A program made the translations under genes and the position numbers. Under the pieces are notes generated by a model. It had not been told where the DNA came from. It did not search any database and was given only the letters and a program-made list of their open reading frames with translations. Of a DNA stretch of 64,000 nucleotides, positions 25,230 through 35,523 are shown one piece after another. Position 1 is the stretch's first letter. Every line of letters begins with the position of its first letter. This DNA comes from Georhizobium profundi (GTDB lineage Bacteria; Pseudomonadota; Alphaproteobacteria; Rhizobiales; Rhizobiaceae): assembly GCF_003952725.1 (NCBI RefSeq), contig NZ_CP032509.1, positions 2,938,001-3,002,000 of the forward strand, in the 5' to 3' direction.

Positions 25230-25517
25230 CTACTCCACGACTTTCGGGACGAGGAAGAACCCTTCTTCGGAAGCCGGCGCATTGGCCACGATATCGGCAG
25301 CCTTGTCGCCATCGGTCACGACATCGGCGCGCTTCTTCATGTCCATGGCGATCACCGAGGTCATCGGCTCGACGCCGCTCACGTCGACCTCGTCCAGCTG
25401 CTCGACGAAGCCGAGGATCACGTTGAGTTCGCCGACCATGCGCTGTGCATCCTCGTCGCTCACCGCGAGGCGGGACAGACGGGCAACGCGCTTTACCGTT
25501 GCGATATCGACAGACAT
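25230..25517 (-). CDS. gatC: Asp-tRNA(Asn)/Glu-tRNA(Gln) amidotransferase subunit C
   Basis: This 95-aa protein is family-typical throughout ([18 protein letters not shown]; later [18 protein letters not shown]). It is a small subunit that wraps the GatA-GatB interface and stabilises the complex. It is first gene of the gatC-GNAT-gatA-GNAT-gatB-GNAT run. Confidence 0.95.
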   Translation of the reverse strand: MSVDIATVKRVARLSRLAVSDEDAQRMVGELNVILGFVEQLDEVDVSGVEPMTSVIAMDMKKRADVVTDGDKAADIVANAPASEEGFFLVPKVVE

Positions 25518-25677
25518 GCGGAAACTCCGGGATTTTCAGGCGTGCGGGTGCGTATAGCGTTCGCGCCTGCTGAGAGCAAGGCTGGCAAACTGTGCATTAC
25601 GATCCCCGTATGTCCAGCAGTCTATACGATATTTCAATGCTTCTCTTCTTTACTGCAGCCGTTGGGGGTGCCTGGTT

Positions 25678-27642
25678 GTGTTGCAGTTTTTTCGTAAGTC
25701 CTTTCTCTTCAATGTCGACGTAGGGAACGAACGGTTTGCCGTCGCGCAATATGCCGCGCTGACGCGGCAAATTCCGATTCTCTACATCCTGCTGATGGTG
25801 AATGCTGCGGCACTCGCATGGACCCACCATGGGTCGGCCCCACAATGGCAGACGCTCTACGTGCCGGGCGTCCTGTCGCTGATCTGCATCGTCCGTCTGG
25901 CCAAATGGCATCTGCGGCGCAACGACCGCCCGACGCCCGAGCAGGCCGTCCGCAAAATGCGCGGCACCGTCATACTCGCCGGCCTCTTTTCCATCTGCTT
26001 CGGCTTCTGGGGTGTCAGCCTGTACCCCTTCGGTGATGCCTACCAGCAGAGCCACATCGCCTTCTTCCTGTCTATTTCAGCCATTTCCTGCGTCTTCTGC
26101 CTCATGAACCTGCCGCCGGCCGCACTGGTCACGGCAGGCAGCGTCTTCTTCATCCTGATCGGCAACTTCATGTTCAGCGGCCAGCCCGTGTTCACAGCCA
26201 TCTCGATCAGTGTCTGCTTCATCTCGCTCGCCTTCATCCACGTCACGCACAGCAATTTCGACAACTTCGTGTCAATCGTGCGCATCTCCGACATTCTCGA
26301 ACAAAAGCAAAAGGAGACCGTGCAACTCGGTGTCATGAACGCCAAGCACGCGCTTGAGGACCAATTGACCGGCCTCGACAACCGGCGCAGCTTCTTCGAG
26401 AAAATCGACCAGGTGATGAAAACGGCGGCAGGCGGCAAGCCTCCGGTGATCGGCCTGATCGACCTCGATGGCTTCAAGCCGGTCAACGATGTGTTCGGCC
26501 ATGCAGCCGGTGACTCGGTCCTCGTCGAGACAGCCCGACGCTTCCGCAAGATCCTGCAGCCCGGCACCACGATCGCGCGAATTGGGGGCGACGAATTCGG
26601 CTTCATCCTGCCTTCTGAACTGGATGCGGACGAGGCGTCGACCATCGCCAACGCCCTCTGCCTCGCGCTGAAGGACCACTACGAAACGCCCGCCGGCATC
26701 GCACGGCTTTCCGGCTCATGCGGTATCGTCGTCTCGCAGGAACGTCATGTGACGGCTGCAAGCCTCATCGAACAGGCAGACTTCGCGCTCTATCAGGCCA
26801 AGTCCAAGCAGAATGGCGGCGTCGAAATCTTCTCCGAGCAGCACACGCAACTTCTGCATGAACGGACGTCGATCGAGCGCGAACTGCGGATCGGCGATCT
26901 CCGGCAGGAATTCTATCTGGCGTTTCAGCCGATCGTCGATCTGAAGACGGGTGAGGTCGTCAGCTTCGAGGCGCTCGGTCGGTGGCACAATGCGACATTG
27001 GGCGAAATCTCGCCCGCCGCCTTCGTGCCGATTGCGGAGCGCTGCGGGCTGATCAACGACGTATCGCTGATCCTCCTGCGCAAGGCGATCGACGCACTCG
27101 ACGAACTTCCACTCGACTGCCGGATTTCGTTTAATCTTTCGGCGCGCGACATCTGCAATCATATCGACGCGCTGAAAATCCTCAGCCTCGTGGAGCGCTC
27201 GGGCGTCGCCACGAATCGCCTCGAATTCGAGATCACCGAAACGGCACTCCTGTCGAACTTTGAAACGGCGGAGAGGATGATCTCGCTTTTCCGTGCCGCC
27301 GGCATCAAGGTGGCGCTCGACGATTTCGGAACGGGCTATTCGAGCCTCAGCCACGTGCACCGCCTGGCCTTCGACAAGCTGAAGATCGACCGCAGCTTCG
27401 TTCAGCAGATGGAAAACGACGTCCGCTGCCGCAACATCGTGAAGTCGGTGGTCGATCTCTCGGCGAATCTCGGGATCGACTGCGTGGCGGAAGGCGTCGA
27501 AAGCGGTGCGATTGCGGCGCAGTTGAAAGCCATCGGCTGCAGCTATGGCCAGGGCTACCATTTCGACCGCCCGCTATCCTTCCAGAACGCCTTGAGCCTT
27601 GCCCGCAGCGCCGGGCGCCAACGTGTCGCACTGCGGGCATAG
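25678..27642 (+). CDS. Membrane-anchored GGDEF-EAL protein
   Basis: The protein is about 654 aa, with GTG 25678 or the adjacent TTG as start. There are five or six hydrophobic helices at about residues 30-190. A GGDEF domain (about 230-390) has an intact RIGGDEFG active site but no RxxD inhibitory site upstream. An EAL domain (about 405-645) keeps all key residues (FEALGRW, NLSARD, EFEITET, LDDFGTGYSS, KLKIDRSF, EGVES). It could both make and degrade c-di-GMP at the inner membrane. It is monocistronic, divergent from gatC. Confidence 0.9.
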   Translation: MLQFFRKSFLFNVDVGNERFAVAQYAALTRQIPILYILLMVNAAALAWTHHGSAPQWQTLYVPGVLSLICIVRLAKWHLRRNDRPTPEQAVRKMRGTVILAGLFSICFGFWGVSLYPFGDAYQQSHIAFFLSISAISCVFCLMNLPPAALVTAGSVFFILIGNFMFSGQPVFTAISISVCFISLAFIHVTHSNFDNFVSIVRISDILEQKQKETVQLGVMNAKHALEDQLTGLDNRRSFFEKIDQVMKTAAGGKPPVIGLIDLDGFKPVNDVFGHAAGDSVLVETARRFRKILQPGTTIARIGGDEFGFILPSELDADEASTIANALCLALKDHYETPAGIARLSGSCGIVVSQERHVTAASLIEQADFALYQAKSKQNGGVEIFSEQHTQLLHERTSIERELRIGDLRQEFYLAFQPIVDLKTGEVVSFEALGRWHNATLGEISPAAFVPIAERCGLINDVSLILLRKAIDALDELPLDCRISFNLSARDICNHIDALKILSLVERSGVATNRLEFEITETALLSNFETAERMISLFRAAGIKVALDDFGTGYSSLSHVHRLAFDKLKIDRSFVQQMENDVRCRNIVKSVVDLSANLGIDCVAEGVESGAIAAQLKAIGCSYGQGYHFDRPLSFQNALSLARSAGRQRVALRA

Positions 27643-27671
27643 ATTTTAGAGCCAGAAACAGGCTTCAGAGA

Positions 27672-28379
27672 TCAGAACTGATGCAGCGTGCCGGCAGCGG
27701 CCACTTTTGCGCGTTCCGCCTGACTCTCCAACGCATCGACGAACACATCCGCCGTCTGATCGATGATCGGAAACGAGCCGTAATGGCACGGAATGATCGC
27801 CTTGAAATCGAAATAGCGGCGGCATGCGAGCGCTGCGACGGCGCCGCCCATGGTGAAGCGGTCGCCGATGGGCACGATGCCGATTTCCGGCCGGTGCAGT
27901 TCGTTGATCAGCGCCATGTCGGAGAAGATGTCGGTGTCGCCCATGTGCAGAAGCGTCGGCCCGCCTTCGATGTGGAAGACGCAGCCATTGGCGTTGCCGA
28001 GCGCGTGCGACACGCCATCCTCGGTGATGTCGGCGGAGGAATGCAGCGCGTTCACATAGGTCACCGAGAAGCCTTCATGATGGACGGTGCCGCCGGTGTT
28101 CGTCGGATCGAGCTTCTCCACGCCGCGATGCTTGCCGAGGAAGCCGCAGAGATCGGCATTCGCGACGACGGTCGCACCGGTTTCCTTGGCGATCACTGCG
28201 GTATCGCCGACATGATCGGCATGGCCATGGGTCAGGACGATATGCGTGACGCCCTGGACGGCATCCCTGCGATCGAGACCAGCGAAGCCGGGATTTCCAG
28301 TGAGGAACGGATCGATCAGGATCGTTGCCTTGTCGGTTTCGATCCTGAAGGCGGCGTGTCCGAGCCAGGTCAGTTTCAT
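27672..28379 (-). CDS. UPF0173 metal-dependent hydrolase
   Basis: This 235-aa protein starts at ATG 28379 with GGAGAT upstream. It has a metallo-beta-lactamase fold with [26 protein letters not shown] and a late PCHYGSF. UPF0173 proteins are widespread zinc hydrolases of unknown substrate, distant from RNase J and glyoxalase II. It is convergent with the GGDEF-EAL gene and divergent from ruvX. Confidence 0.9.
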   Translation of the reverse strand: MKLTWLGHAAFRIETDKATILIDPFLTGNPGFAGLDRRDAVQGVTHIVLTHGHADHVGDTAVIAKETGATVVANADLCGFLGKHRGVEKLDPTNTGGTVHHEGFSVTYVNALHSSADITEDGVSHALGNANGCVFHIEGGPTLLHMGDTDIFSDMALINELHRPEIGIVPIGDRFTMGGAVAALACRRYFDFKAIIPCHYGSFPIIDQTADVFVDALESQAERAKVAAAGTLHQF

Positions 28380-28474
28380 CGATATCTCCTTGCTGATGCC
28401 CGAGCGGGGGTTATTGCTCCGCGCCGGAAGATGGCGCAGAGAAGCCCAATTGCAAAACCCGGAAGGCCGAAATC

Positions 28475-28939
28475 TTGTCAATCGTCGCGCTCGAAGATCT
28501 GCCCGGTCACATGCCCAAGGGCACCACGCTCGCCGGCCTCGATCTCGGCACCAAGACGATCGGCGTCGCCATTTCGGATCTGGGGCTGACGCTGGCAAGC
28601 CCGCGCGGGGTGATCCGGCGTGCGAAATTTTCGAAGGACGCGGACGCACTGCTCAAGCTTCTGGCGGAGCAGCAGGTTTCGGGCATTGTGATCGGGCTGC
28701 CGATCAACATGGATGGCAGCCAGGGCCCCCGCGCGCAGGCTACCCGCGCTTTCGTGCGCAACATGGAGCCTCTGACCGAGCTTCCGTTCGCCTTCTGGGA
28801 CGAGAGGTTGTCGACAGTGGCGGCCGAACGGGCGCTGATCGGCATGGATGTGTCACGCGCGAGAAGAGCTGAACGCATCGACGCCGCCGCGGCCGCGTTC
28901 ATTCTTCAGGGAGCGCTCGACAGGCTCTCGTCGCTCTGA
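28475..28939 (+). CDS. ruvX: Putative pre-16S rRNA nuclease RuvX/YqgF
   Basis: This 154-aa protein probably starts at TTG 28475. It has an RNase H-like fold with the first Asp in [33 protein letters not shown], and the late [13 protein letters not shown] with Asp in [11 protein letters not shown]. It matures the 5' end of 16S rRNA. The 3' end overlaps the convergent DUF6105 gene by 34 bp. Confidence 0.93.
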   Translation: MSIVALEDLPGHMPKGTTLAGLDLGTKTIGVAISDLGLTLASPRGVIRRAKFSKDADALLKLLAEQQVSGIVIGLPINMDGSQGPRAQATRAFVRNMEPLTELPFAFWDERLSTVAAERALIGMDVSRARRAERIDAAAAAFILQGALDRLSSL

Positions 28940-29229
28940 AGCGCCGTACTGCGCGTGTGCCGTGCTGCCCACCACGCCCGGATCTCACGGCGCTTTCGGA
29001 ACGCGACGATGCCCAGCACGATGAACGTGTCGACCACGAGCGCGCGCGCAACAAGCGGCGGTATGGTTTCCGGCTCGATTCCAAGCACATTGCCATAGAT
29101 TTGGAAGACCAGATCGTGCGTCTCACGCGTCAGCATGAAAAATCCGAAGCTGATATCGTGATAGGAAAGCCCATACCAGGCGATCAGCGATCCCACCGGC
29201 GCGGCCCAGAGTATCAGAAACCATTTCAT
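28906..29229 (-). CDS. DUF6105-like small membrane protein
   Basis: This 107-aa protein has two hydrophobic helices, at about 1-22 and 60-78, and a basic tail ([10 protein letters not shown]). It resembles a conserved Hyphomicrobiales family I know as DUF6105. The function is unknown. The start overlaps the upstream membrane gene by 4 bp, so the two are co-translated. Confidence 0.7.
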   Translation of the reverse strand: MKWFLILWAAPVGSLIAWYGLSYHDISFGFFMLTRETHDLVFQIYGNVLGIEPETIPPLVARALVVDTFIVLGIVAFRKRREIRAWWAARHTRSTALQSDESLSSAP

Positions 29230-29723
29230 GATCGTGGCCTCGCATCGGGGAAGGTGTGGACGGACGCTGTCGCGGCGGCGATCCGGTTCTTGAGGTAAGC
29301 ATTGGAAGCGGTCGCATCGTCGTCGGCAGCGGCTGTTTTAACGGTGGTCCCGTCAAGGAACAGCGCTACCGCCCCCGTCATCAGGAGCAGACCGGCTTCG
29401 ATGAACACGCCTGCATCCACCCTGCCCTCGAGCCAGCTGAAGGCATGTGTTGCCGCTGTCAGCACCAATGCGCCGGTGACGGCAGCAACAAGCGTCTCGC
29501 CCGAATCGCGCTTGGTTGCGTCCGCGCCGAACAGCGCAAAGAGCGCCGCCAGGCAAAACAATGCGGCTATGCCGAATTCAGCGAATCCGAAGAGATGATG
29601 GACGCTCAACCAAGCAAACATGCCGGGCTCTGTGCCCAAGGGCGACGGGACGGCGCGGCTCAGCCCGGACATGGAAAACTCCACCATCCAGAACATCGAT
29701 ATGCCGATCACGATCGTCCGCAT
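29226..29723 (-). CDS. Hypothetical integral membrane protein
   Basis: This 165-aa protein is unrecognised. Four hydrophobic segments are visible, at about 1-20, 40-68, 80-97 and 107-127, followed by a soluble C-terminus. It is coupled with the downstream DUF6105-like gene. There are no catalytic motifs, so the function is unknown. Confidence 0.6.
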   Translation of the reverse strand: MRTIVIGISMFWMVEFSMSGLSRAVPSPLGTEPGMFAWLSVHHLFGFAEFGIAALFCLAALFALFGADATKRDSGETLVAAVTGALVLTAATHAFSWLEGRVDAGVFIEAGLLLMTGAVALFLDGTTVKTAAADDDATASNAYLKNRIAAATASVHTFPDARPRS

Positions 29724-29755
29724 GCGTGGGAAGCCCTTGCCTCATTTGTCGCACC

Positions 29756-29884
29756 GTTAACAAAGCAAGTAGAAGGCGGTTGCAGAAAGCTTACCGCCAA
29801 AAACCCGTTAACGATCTGCTAACCATAAGGGAGCCAACGATTCCGGGCCATCGCGGCATTCAGCTATCGTCATTTATGGTTAAC
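29756..29884. promoter_or_regulatory. Cluster of GTTAAC motifs, CtrA-like half-sites
   Basis: GTTAAC occurs three times in 130 bp, at 29756-29761, 29807-29812 and 29879-29884. The middle one begins TTAA-N7-CTAACC (29808-29824), one base off the CtrA consensus TTAA-N7-TTAA. The cluster lies between the divergent starts at 29723 and 29961. CtrA control is suggested but unproven. Confidence 0.3.
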
Positions 29885-29960
29885 GGCGGTCCCATTGCGG
29901 AACGCGTTTGCTCATCCGTTGCATGGGGCCTAATGGACGGGCTTCGAAAGGCTCGCATTC

Positions 29961-30893
29961 ATGATTCCGATCCTGCAAAGCATCATCCCGATCTTTCTGC
30001 TCGTGCTGCTCGGGGTCGTGCTGAAGCGCTGGAATGCCATCGACCAGGAATTTTGGTCGGGGCTGGAGCAGTTCGGCTATTTCGTCGCCTTTCCTGCCCT
30101 CCTCTCGATGACGCTTTACCAAGCCGATTTCGCAGCGCTCGACATCGGCCGCGTCGCGCTGACCGTCGCCATCACGCTTGGTCTGATGATGGCGCTCGTG
30201 CTTGCGCTTTGGCCGATCATGCAGCGGCAGGGCATCACCGCATCGAGCTTCACCACCATCTTCCAGACCGGCATTCGCTGGAACGGCTTCGTCGCGCTTG
30301 CCATCGCGAGCAGCCTTCACGGCGCTGAAGGGATTGCGCTCGTCGCGCTCGTGATGGCGCTGATCATCCTGCCGATTAATCTCGTTTGCGTGGCGGTGAT
30401 GGTGTGGTTCGGCGGCGGGGCGCGCAAGCTCTCGGTGCTGGCGCTGCGCATGGTGCGCAACCCGCTCATCCTGTCCTGCCTCGCCGGCCTCGGCGCCCGC
30501 CATCTGCCGTTCGACATTCCCGCTCCGCTGATCACGGCGATCGATCTCATCGGCGCCAGCGCGCTCGGCCTCGGCCTGCTGATGGTGGGTGCTGGGCTGC
30601 GGGTCGGCGACGCTCTCAAACCACGCCCCGTCGCAGCGCTGACGTCCGCCATCAAGCTTGTCCTGTTTCCGCTAGTGATGGTCGCGGTGGCGCTCGCCAT
30701 CGGGATCGAAGGCGCAACGCTCGAGATCTTGGTCCTCTGCGCAGCGGTGCCGACGGCCATGAACGGCTATTTGCTTGCGCGCCAGATGAATGGCGATGCC
30801 CCGCTTTATGCGGCGATCACGACCATCCAGACGGCGGCCTCGATCGGGACCATGCCGCTCGCGCTGTTCCTGCTCCGTCAGCTTTCCGGATAG
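29961..30893 (+). CDS. AEC (auxin efflux carrier) family permease
   Basis: This 310-aa protein has ten predicted hydrophobic helices in two repeats, separated by a short hydrophilic middle, typical of AEC transporters (YFVAFPALLSMTLYQADF; MNGYLLARQMNGDA near the end). It probably exports or exchanges small carboxylates; the substrate cannot be read from sequence. The 3' end overlaps the convergent aidB-like gene by 16 bp. Confidence 0.88.
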   Translation: MIPILQSIIPIFLLVLLGVVLKRWNAIDQEFWSGLEQFGYFVAFPALLSMTLYQADFAALDIGRVALTVAITLGLMMALVLALWPIMQRQGITASSFTTIFQTGIRWNGFVALAIASSLHGAEGIALVALVMALIILPINLVCVAVMVWFGGGARKLSVLALRMVRNPLILSCLAGLGARHLPFDIPAPLITAIDLIGASALGLGLLMVGAGLRVGDALKPRPVAALTSAIKLVLFPLVMVAVALAIGIEGATLEILVLCAAVPTAMNGYLLARQMNGDAPLYAAITTIQTAASIGTMPLALFLLRQLSG

Positions 30894-32524
30894 AGGAGAT
30901 CGACGAGCTGGCGGGCGTCGAAACGGGAATCGAGCATGCCATAGGTGGAGCGCCAGGCGCCGGCCAACCGCGTTTCGATGAAGGCATCGGCGACGCGGCC
31001 TGCACCGATTCGGTTGAGTTCCGCTGCCGCAGCTGAAAGGGCCAGTTGCTCGGTCAGCATGCGGGCCGCACCCTGGTCGCTCTCGCAGACCGCCATCGCA
31101 GCCTCCAGGACGTCTCGCGTCCGCCTGCCCGCGGCACCGAGATCGGCGGCGATCGTTTCGAGCACCACGTCGAAGAGATCGCGCCCGCGGGCCAGCACCC
31201 GCAGCACGTCGAGCGCCATGACGTTGCCCGAACCTTCCCAGATCGCGTTGACCGGGGCCTCGCGGTAGTGGCGGGCGAGCGCCTTTTCCTCGACATAGCC
31301 ATTGCCTCCGACCGATTCCATCGCCTCGTAGACCAGAGCCGGAGCGATCTTGCAGACCCAGTATTTGACAACCGGCGTCATCAGCCGTGCGTAAGCCGCT
31401 TCGCGCGGATCGTTGCGGGCGCGGTCGAAGGCGGTGGCAAGCCGCATGGAGAGCGCTGTCGCGGCTGCCACGTCGAGGGCCATGTCGCCGAGCACACGCG
31501 CCATTAACGGCTGGTCGACCAGCTTCTTGCCGAACACCGAGCGGTGCCTGGTGTGGTGCACCGCATCGGCAAGCGAGGATCGCATGATGCCGGCGGAGGC
31601 GACCGCGCAATCAAGCCGCGTCATGGTCACCATGTCGAGGATCGTGCGGATACCCTCGCCCGGTTCGCCGAGCAGGAAGCCATAGGTGTCGGAAAACTCG
31701 ACTTCGCTCGATGCGTTCGACCGATTGCCGAGCTTGTCCTTCAGGCGCTGGAACCGCAGTCCATTGGGTGACCCGTCCTCGAGAATGCGGGGAACCAGGA
31801 AACAGCCGATGCCTTCGGGCGTCTGAGCCAGCATCAGGAATGCATCGCTCATCGGCGCGGACATGAACCATTTGTGGCCGGCAAGCCGATAGATCCCCTC
31901 GCCCACACGCTCGGCCGACGTCGTGTTGGCGCGCACATCCGTGCCGCCCTGCTTCTCGGTCATCCCCATGCCGAGCGTGATGCCGGTCTTCTGCATCGCT
32001 GGCTTGTGCGCGGAATCATATTTGCGGGACAGAATTTTCGGCAGCCAATCGCGTTCGATACGGGGCGACGCCATAATTGCGGCGACCGATGCATTGGTCA
32101 TCGTGACGGGGCAGAGATGCCCTGTCTCGAGCCCCGCCGTCAGGAAAAACCGGATGGCACGCGCCTTGTGCGCAACGCCCGCTTCCGCCGGCAGATCTTC
32201 CCACACCGAGGCATGCAGCCCGCCCGATACCGATTTGCGCAAAAGCGCATGATAGGCGGGATGGAAATCCACCTGGTCGATGCGGTTGCCCTGGTGATCG
32301 TGGGTCTTCAGTTCCGGCGGGTTGCGGTTGGCGAGCCTTGCCAGATCCTGCGCCTCCGCACTCATCACGAAACGGCCGACGCCCTCGAAATCGAGGCGAA
32401 GCGCGCGATCCATGTCGAGCGTGATTTCGACGAGCAGCGGATCGGCGCGATAGGCATTCATCCCCGAAAAGCGCGGCGGCTGGTTGAAGACGTCGTGGGT
32501 CGCTGGCTGGGGACGGGTGCTCAT
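30878..32524 (-). CDS. aidB: AidB-like acyl-CoA dehydrogenase
   Basis: This 548-aa protein follows the AidB layout: an N-terminal VFNQPPRFSGMNAYRADPLL, a dehydrogenase core with GMGMTEKQGGTDVRANTT (FAD loop) and YEAMESVGGNGYVEE, and an extra helical C-terminus (about 450-548). E. coli AidB is induced by alkylation and binds DNA; it protects DNA but lacks a clear metabolic role. Length and N-terminus separate it from catabolic acyl-CoA dehydrogenases. Confidence 0.85.
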   Translation of the reverse strand: MSTRPQPATHDVFNQPPRFSGMNAYRADPLLVEITLDMDRALRLDFEGVGRFVMSAEAQDLARLANRNPPELKTHDHQGNRIDQVDFHPAYHALLRKSVSGGLHASVWEDLPAEAGVAHKARAIRFFLTAGLETGHLCPVTMTNASVAAIMASPRIERDWLPKILSRKYDSAHKPAMQKTGITLGMGMTEKQGGTDVRANTTSAERVGEGIYRLAGHKWFMSAPMSDAFLMLAQTPEGIGCFLVPRILEDGSPNGLRFQRLKDKLGNRSNASSEVEFSDTYGFLLGEPGEGIRTILDMVTMTRLDCAVASAGIMRSSLADAVHHTRHRSVFGKKLVDQPLMARVLGDMALDVAAATALSMRLATAFDRARNDPREAAYARLMTPVVKYWVCKIAPALVYEAMESVGGNGYVEEKALARHYREAPVNAIWEGSGNVMALDVLRVLARGRDLFDVVLETIAADLGAAGRRTRDVLEAAMAVCESDQGAARMLTEQLALSAAAAELNRIGAGRVADAFIETRLAGAWRSTYGMLDSRFDARQLVDLLYPES

Positions 32525-32675
32525 CGCCCTTCCTAACCGGATTCGAGCGCGATTGCAGCGGGATAGAGGGAGAATTTGCGGTGGAGCAGCGCGGCTGCAC
32601 TGAGGGCCGGCGCTTGTTCGGGCGGCGGGCCACGCCTATAGAGCGACGAGCCGCAAGCCGGAGCCCGTCACGCCC

Positions 32676-33608
32676 ATGTCCTTTCCGCACCGCCACCTTC
32701 TCGGCATCAAGGGTCTGAACGAGGCCGACGTCCACTATCTGCTTGATCGATCCGATGCTGCCGTCGCGCTCAGCCGACAGCGCGAAAAGAAGAAGGCGAG
32801 CCTGCGCGGGCTGACGCAGATCAACCTCTTCTTCGAAGCATCGACGCGCACACAAGCCTCCTTCGAGTTGGCCGGAAAGCGGCTCGGCGCCGACGTGATG
32901 AACATGTCGGTTGGCAATTCATCGGTCAAAAAAGGCGAGACGCTCGTCGATACGGCGATGACGCTGAACGCCATGCGGCCGGATATCCTCATCGTGCGGC
33001 ATTCGTCGGCCGGTGCCGCGGCGCTTCTTTCGCAGAAGGTCGGCTGCTCCGTCGTCAATGCCGGCGACGGCGCGCATGAGCACCCGACTCAGGCGCTGCT
33101 CGATGCGCTGACGATCCGGCGTGCCAAGGGCAAGGTCGGCCGCCTGATCGTCGCCATTTGCGGCGACGTGCTGCACAGCCGCGTGGCGCGCTCCAACATC
33201 GTGCTTCTCAATCTCTTGGGCGCGCGCGTCCGCGTCATCGGCCCTTCCACGCTGATGCCTTCGGGCATCAGCGACATGGGCGTCGAGGTCTACACGTCGA
33301 TGAAGGAAGGCCTGAAGGACGCCGACGTCGTGATGATGCTGCGCCTGCAACGCGAGCGCATGTCGGGCGCTTTCGTGCCATCGGTGCGCGAATATTTCCG
33401 CTTCTATGGCCTCGATGCGGAGAAGCTTGCCTATGCCAAGGAGGACGCGCTGGTCATGCACCCGGGCCCGATGAACCGCGGCGTCGAGATCGCCTCGGAG
33501 ATTGCAGACGGCCCGCAGAGCGTCATCGAGCAGCAGGTGGAAATGGGGGTCGCCGTACGCATGGCCGTCATGGAAACACTTCTCACCGGCGAGGAGGCGC
33601 GGCCATGA
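32676..33608 (+). CDS. pyrB: Aspartate carbamoyltransferase catalytic subunit
   Basis: This 310-aa protein has the carbamoyl-phosphate loop [32 protein letters not shown], and a late [13 protein letters not shown]. It catalyses the second step of pyrimidine synthesis. No PyrI gene is present. The next gene overlaps it by 4 bp (ATGA), a pairing found where PyrB forms a complex with a PyrC-like partner. Confidence 0.95.
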   Translation: MSFPHRHLLGIKGLNEADVHYLLDRSDAAVALSRQREKKKASLRGLTQINLFFEASTRTQASFELAGKRLGADVMNMSVGNSSVKKGETLVDTAMTLNAMRPDILIVRHSSAGAAALLSQKVGCSVVNAGDGAHEHPTQALLDALTIRRAKGKVGRLIVAICGDVLHSRVARSNIVLLNLLGARVRVIGPSTLMPSGISDMGVEVYTSMKEGLKDADVVMMLRLQRERMSGAFVPSVREYFRFYGLDAEKLAYAKEDALVMHPGPMNRGVEIASEIADGPQSVIEQQVEMGVAVRMAVMETLLTGEEARP

Positions 33609-34894
33609 CGATCACTGTTCTCACCGATGCGCAGATCATCGATCCGTCGCGCGGCATCGATGAGATCGGTTCCGTCATCATCAAGGACGGGATCATCGAA
33701 GCGGCCGGCGCCGGCGCCCATAATCAGGGCATTCCGGAAGGCGCCGAAATCATCGATTGCCGCGACAAGCTGGTCATTCCCGGGCTCGTCGATACGCGCG
33801 TTCACGTCGGCGAACCCGGCAGCGAGCACCGCGAGACCATCGCTTCGGCCAGTCGCGCAGCCGCTGCGGGCGGTGTCACGTCCTTTGTCATGATGCCGGA
33901 TACGACCCCGGCGATCGACGATGTGGCGCTCGTCGAGTTCGTGCTGAAGACAGCGCGCGATTCGGCGGTCGTTCGGGTTTATCCGGCAGCTGCGCTGACA
34001 AAAGGCCTCGCCGGCGAAGAGATGACCGAGATCGGCCTTCTCTCGGCCGCAGGCGCTGTCGTCTTTACCGATGGCCGGCGCACGCTCGCCAACACTGCCG
34101 TCATCCGCCGCGCGCTGACCTATGCGCGCGATTTCGGCGCCTTGATCGCCTGCGAGACGCAGGACAAGCATCTTGCGGCCCAGGGCGTGATGAACGCCGG
34201 GCTTTTGGCGAGTTGGCTCGGCCTGTCAGGTATCCCGCGCGAAGCGGAAATCATCCCGCTCGAGCGCGATTTGCGCCTCGCTGCGCTGACGCGCGGACGC
34301 TACCACGCGACCAGCATCTCGGTTCCTGAATCCAGCGACGCGATTGCGGCTGCAAAAGCGCGCGGCCTCGATGTGAGCGCCGGCATCTCGATCAACCATC
34401 TGACGCTGAACGAGAACGACATCGGCGAATACCGCACCTTCTTCAAGCTGTCGCCGCCGCTGCGGACCGAGGAGGATCGTCGTGCGATGGTGGAGGCCGT
34501 GCGCGATGGCACCATCGACATCATTTCGTCGGCCCATGACCCGCAGGACGTCGATACCAAGCGCCTGCCCTTCTCCGACGCTGAAAACGGCGCCATCGGT
34601 CTCGAAACGCTGTTCGCCGCCGCGTTGCGGCTGCACCATTCTGGCGACGTGCCGCTGCCTCGGCTCATCGACGCGCTTTCGACGAGCCCTGCCAAGCGCT
34701 ACGGCCTTGACGCGGGCACGCTGAAGGTTGGGGCACGGGCGGATCTTGCGATCGTCGATCTCTATGAGCCCTTCGTCTTTTCGAAAGATCGCATCGTGTC
34801 GACCTCCAAGAACACGCCGTTCGAAGATGCACGCTTCCAGGGGCGCGTCTTGCAAACCTTCGTGGCGGGCGCCACAGTCTTCAAAGCGGATTGA
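33605..34894 (+). CDS. Dihydroorotase-like PyrC', probably non-catalytic
   Basis: This 429-aa protein starts at ATG 33605 inside pyrB. The amidohydrolase barrel is recognisable ([33 protein letters not shown] near the end). Metal sites are altered: the DxHxH motif is DTRVH, the usual PHH region is SINHL, and the usual DHAPH is SAHDPQ. It therefore resembles the structural PyrC' partner of PyrB in class A ATCases. A separate active dihydroorotase would be needed elsewhere in the genome. Confidence 0.8.
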   Translation: MTITVLTDAQIIDPSRGIDEIGSVIIKDGIIEAAGAGAHNQGIPEGAEIIDCRDKLVIPGLVDTRVHVGEPGSEHRETIASASRAAAAGGVTSFVMMPDTTPAIDDVALVEFVLKTARDSAVVRVYPAAALTKGLAGEEMTEIGLLSAAGAVVFTDGRRTLANTAVIRRALTYARDFGALIACETQDKHLAAQGVMNAGLLASWLGLSGIPREAEIIPLERDLRLAALTRGRYHATSISVPESSDAIAAAKARGLDVSAGISINHLTLNENDIGEYRTFFKLSPPLRTEEDRRAMVEAVRDGTIDIISSAHDPQDVDTKRLPFSDAENGAIGLETLFAAALRLHHSGDVPLPRLIDALSTSPAKRYGLDAGTLKVGARADLAIVDLYEPFVFSKDRIVSTSKNTPFEDARFQGRVLQTFVAGATVFKAD

Positions 34895-34908
34895 GCCGGA
34901 GTTGATGC

Positions 34909-35523
34909 ATGCCTGAACCGATCATCACGCAGGTTCCTTTCGACCTGTTCCTGGTTGCGCTGGCGTTCGGCTACCTGCTCGGCTCCATCCCCTTCGGGCT
35001 CATTCTGACGCGCATGGCTGGGCTCGGGGACGTGCGTAACATCGGGTCCGGGAACATCGGCGCCACGAACGTTCTGCGCACCGGCAACAAGAAGCTTGCG
35101 GCCGCGACACTCATCGGGGACGCGCTCAAAGGCACGCTGGCGGTCGTCGTCGCCGCGCAGTTTTCCGAGATCCTCGCCATCATCGCCGGCTTCGGCGCGT
35201 TCATAGGCCACCTTTTCCCCGTCTGGCTGAAGTTTCGCGGAGGCAAGGGCGTTGCAACCTATGTGGGTGTGCTGCTCGGGCTTGCGCCCGCCATGGTGCT
35301 GATCTTCGCGGTGATCTGGATCGGAACGGCCTATTTCACGCGCTATTCCTCACTTGCCGCGCTTCTCGCGGCGATCGTCGTTCCGCTCTCCTTCTTCATT
35401 CTGGGCGAAATGCGGTTGATGGAGCTTTTCGTCATCATGAGCATCATCACCTTCATCAAGCACCGAGCGAATATCGGCCGGCTGATCAACGGCACCGAAA
35501 GCCGGATCGGGGCCCGCGGCTGA
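34909..35523 (+). CDS. plsY: Glycerol-3-phosphate acyltransferase PlsY
   Basis: This 204-aa protein has five predicted transmembrane helices and the PlsY motifs [25 protein letters not shown] and [13 protein letters not shown]. It transfers acyl groups from acyl-phosphate to glycerol-3-phosphate, the first step of phospholipid synthesis, in the inner membrane. The stop overlaps the dprA start. Confidence 0.96.
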   Translation: MPEPIITQVPFDLFLVALAFGYLLGSIPFGLILTRMAGLGDVRNIGSGNIGATNVLRTGNKKLAAATLIGDALKGTLAVVVAAQFSEILAIIAGFGAFIGHLFPVWLKFRGGKGVATYVGVLLGLAPAMVLIFAVIWIGTAYFTRYSSLAALLAAIVVPLSFFILGEMRLMELFVIMSIITFIKHRANIGRLINGTESRIGARG

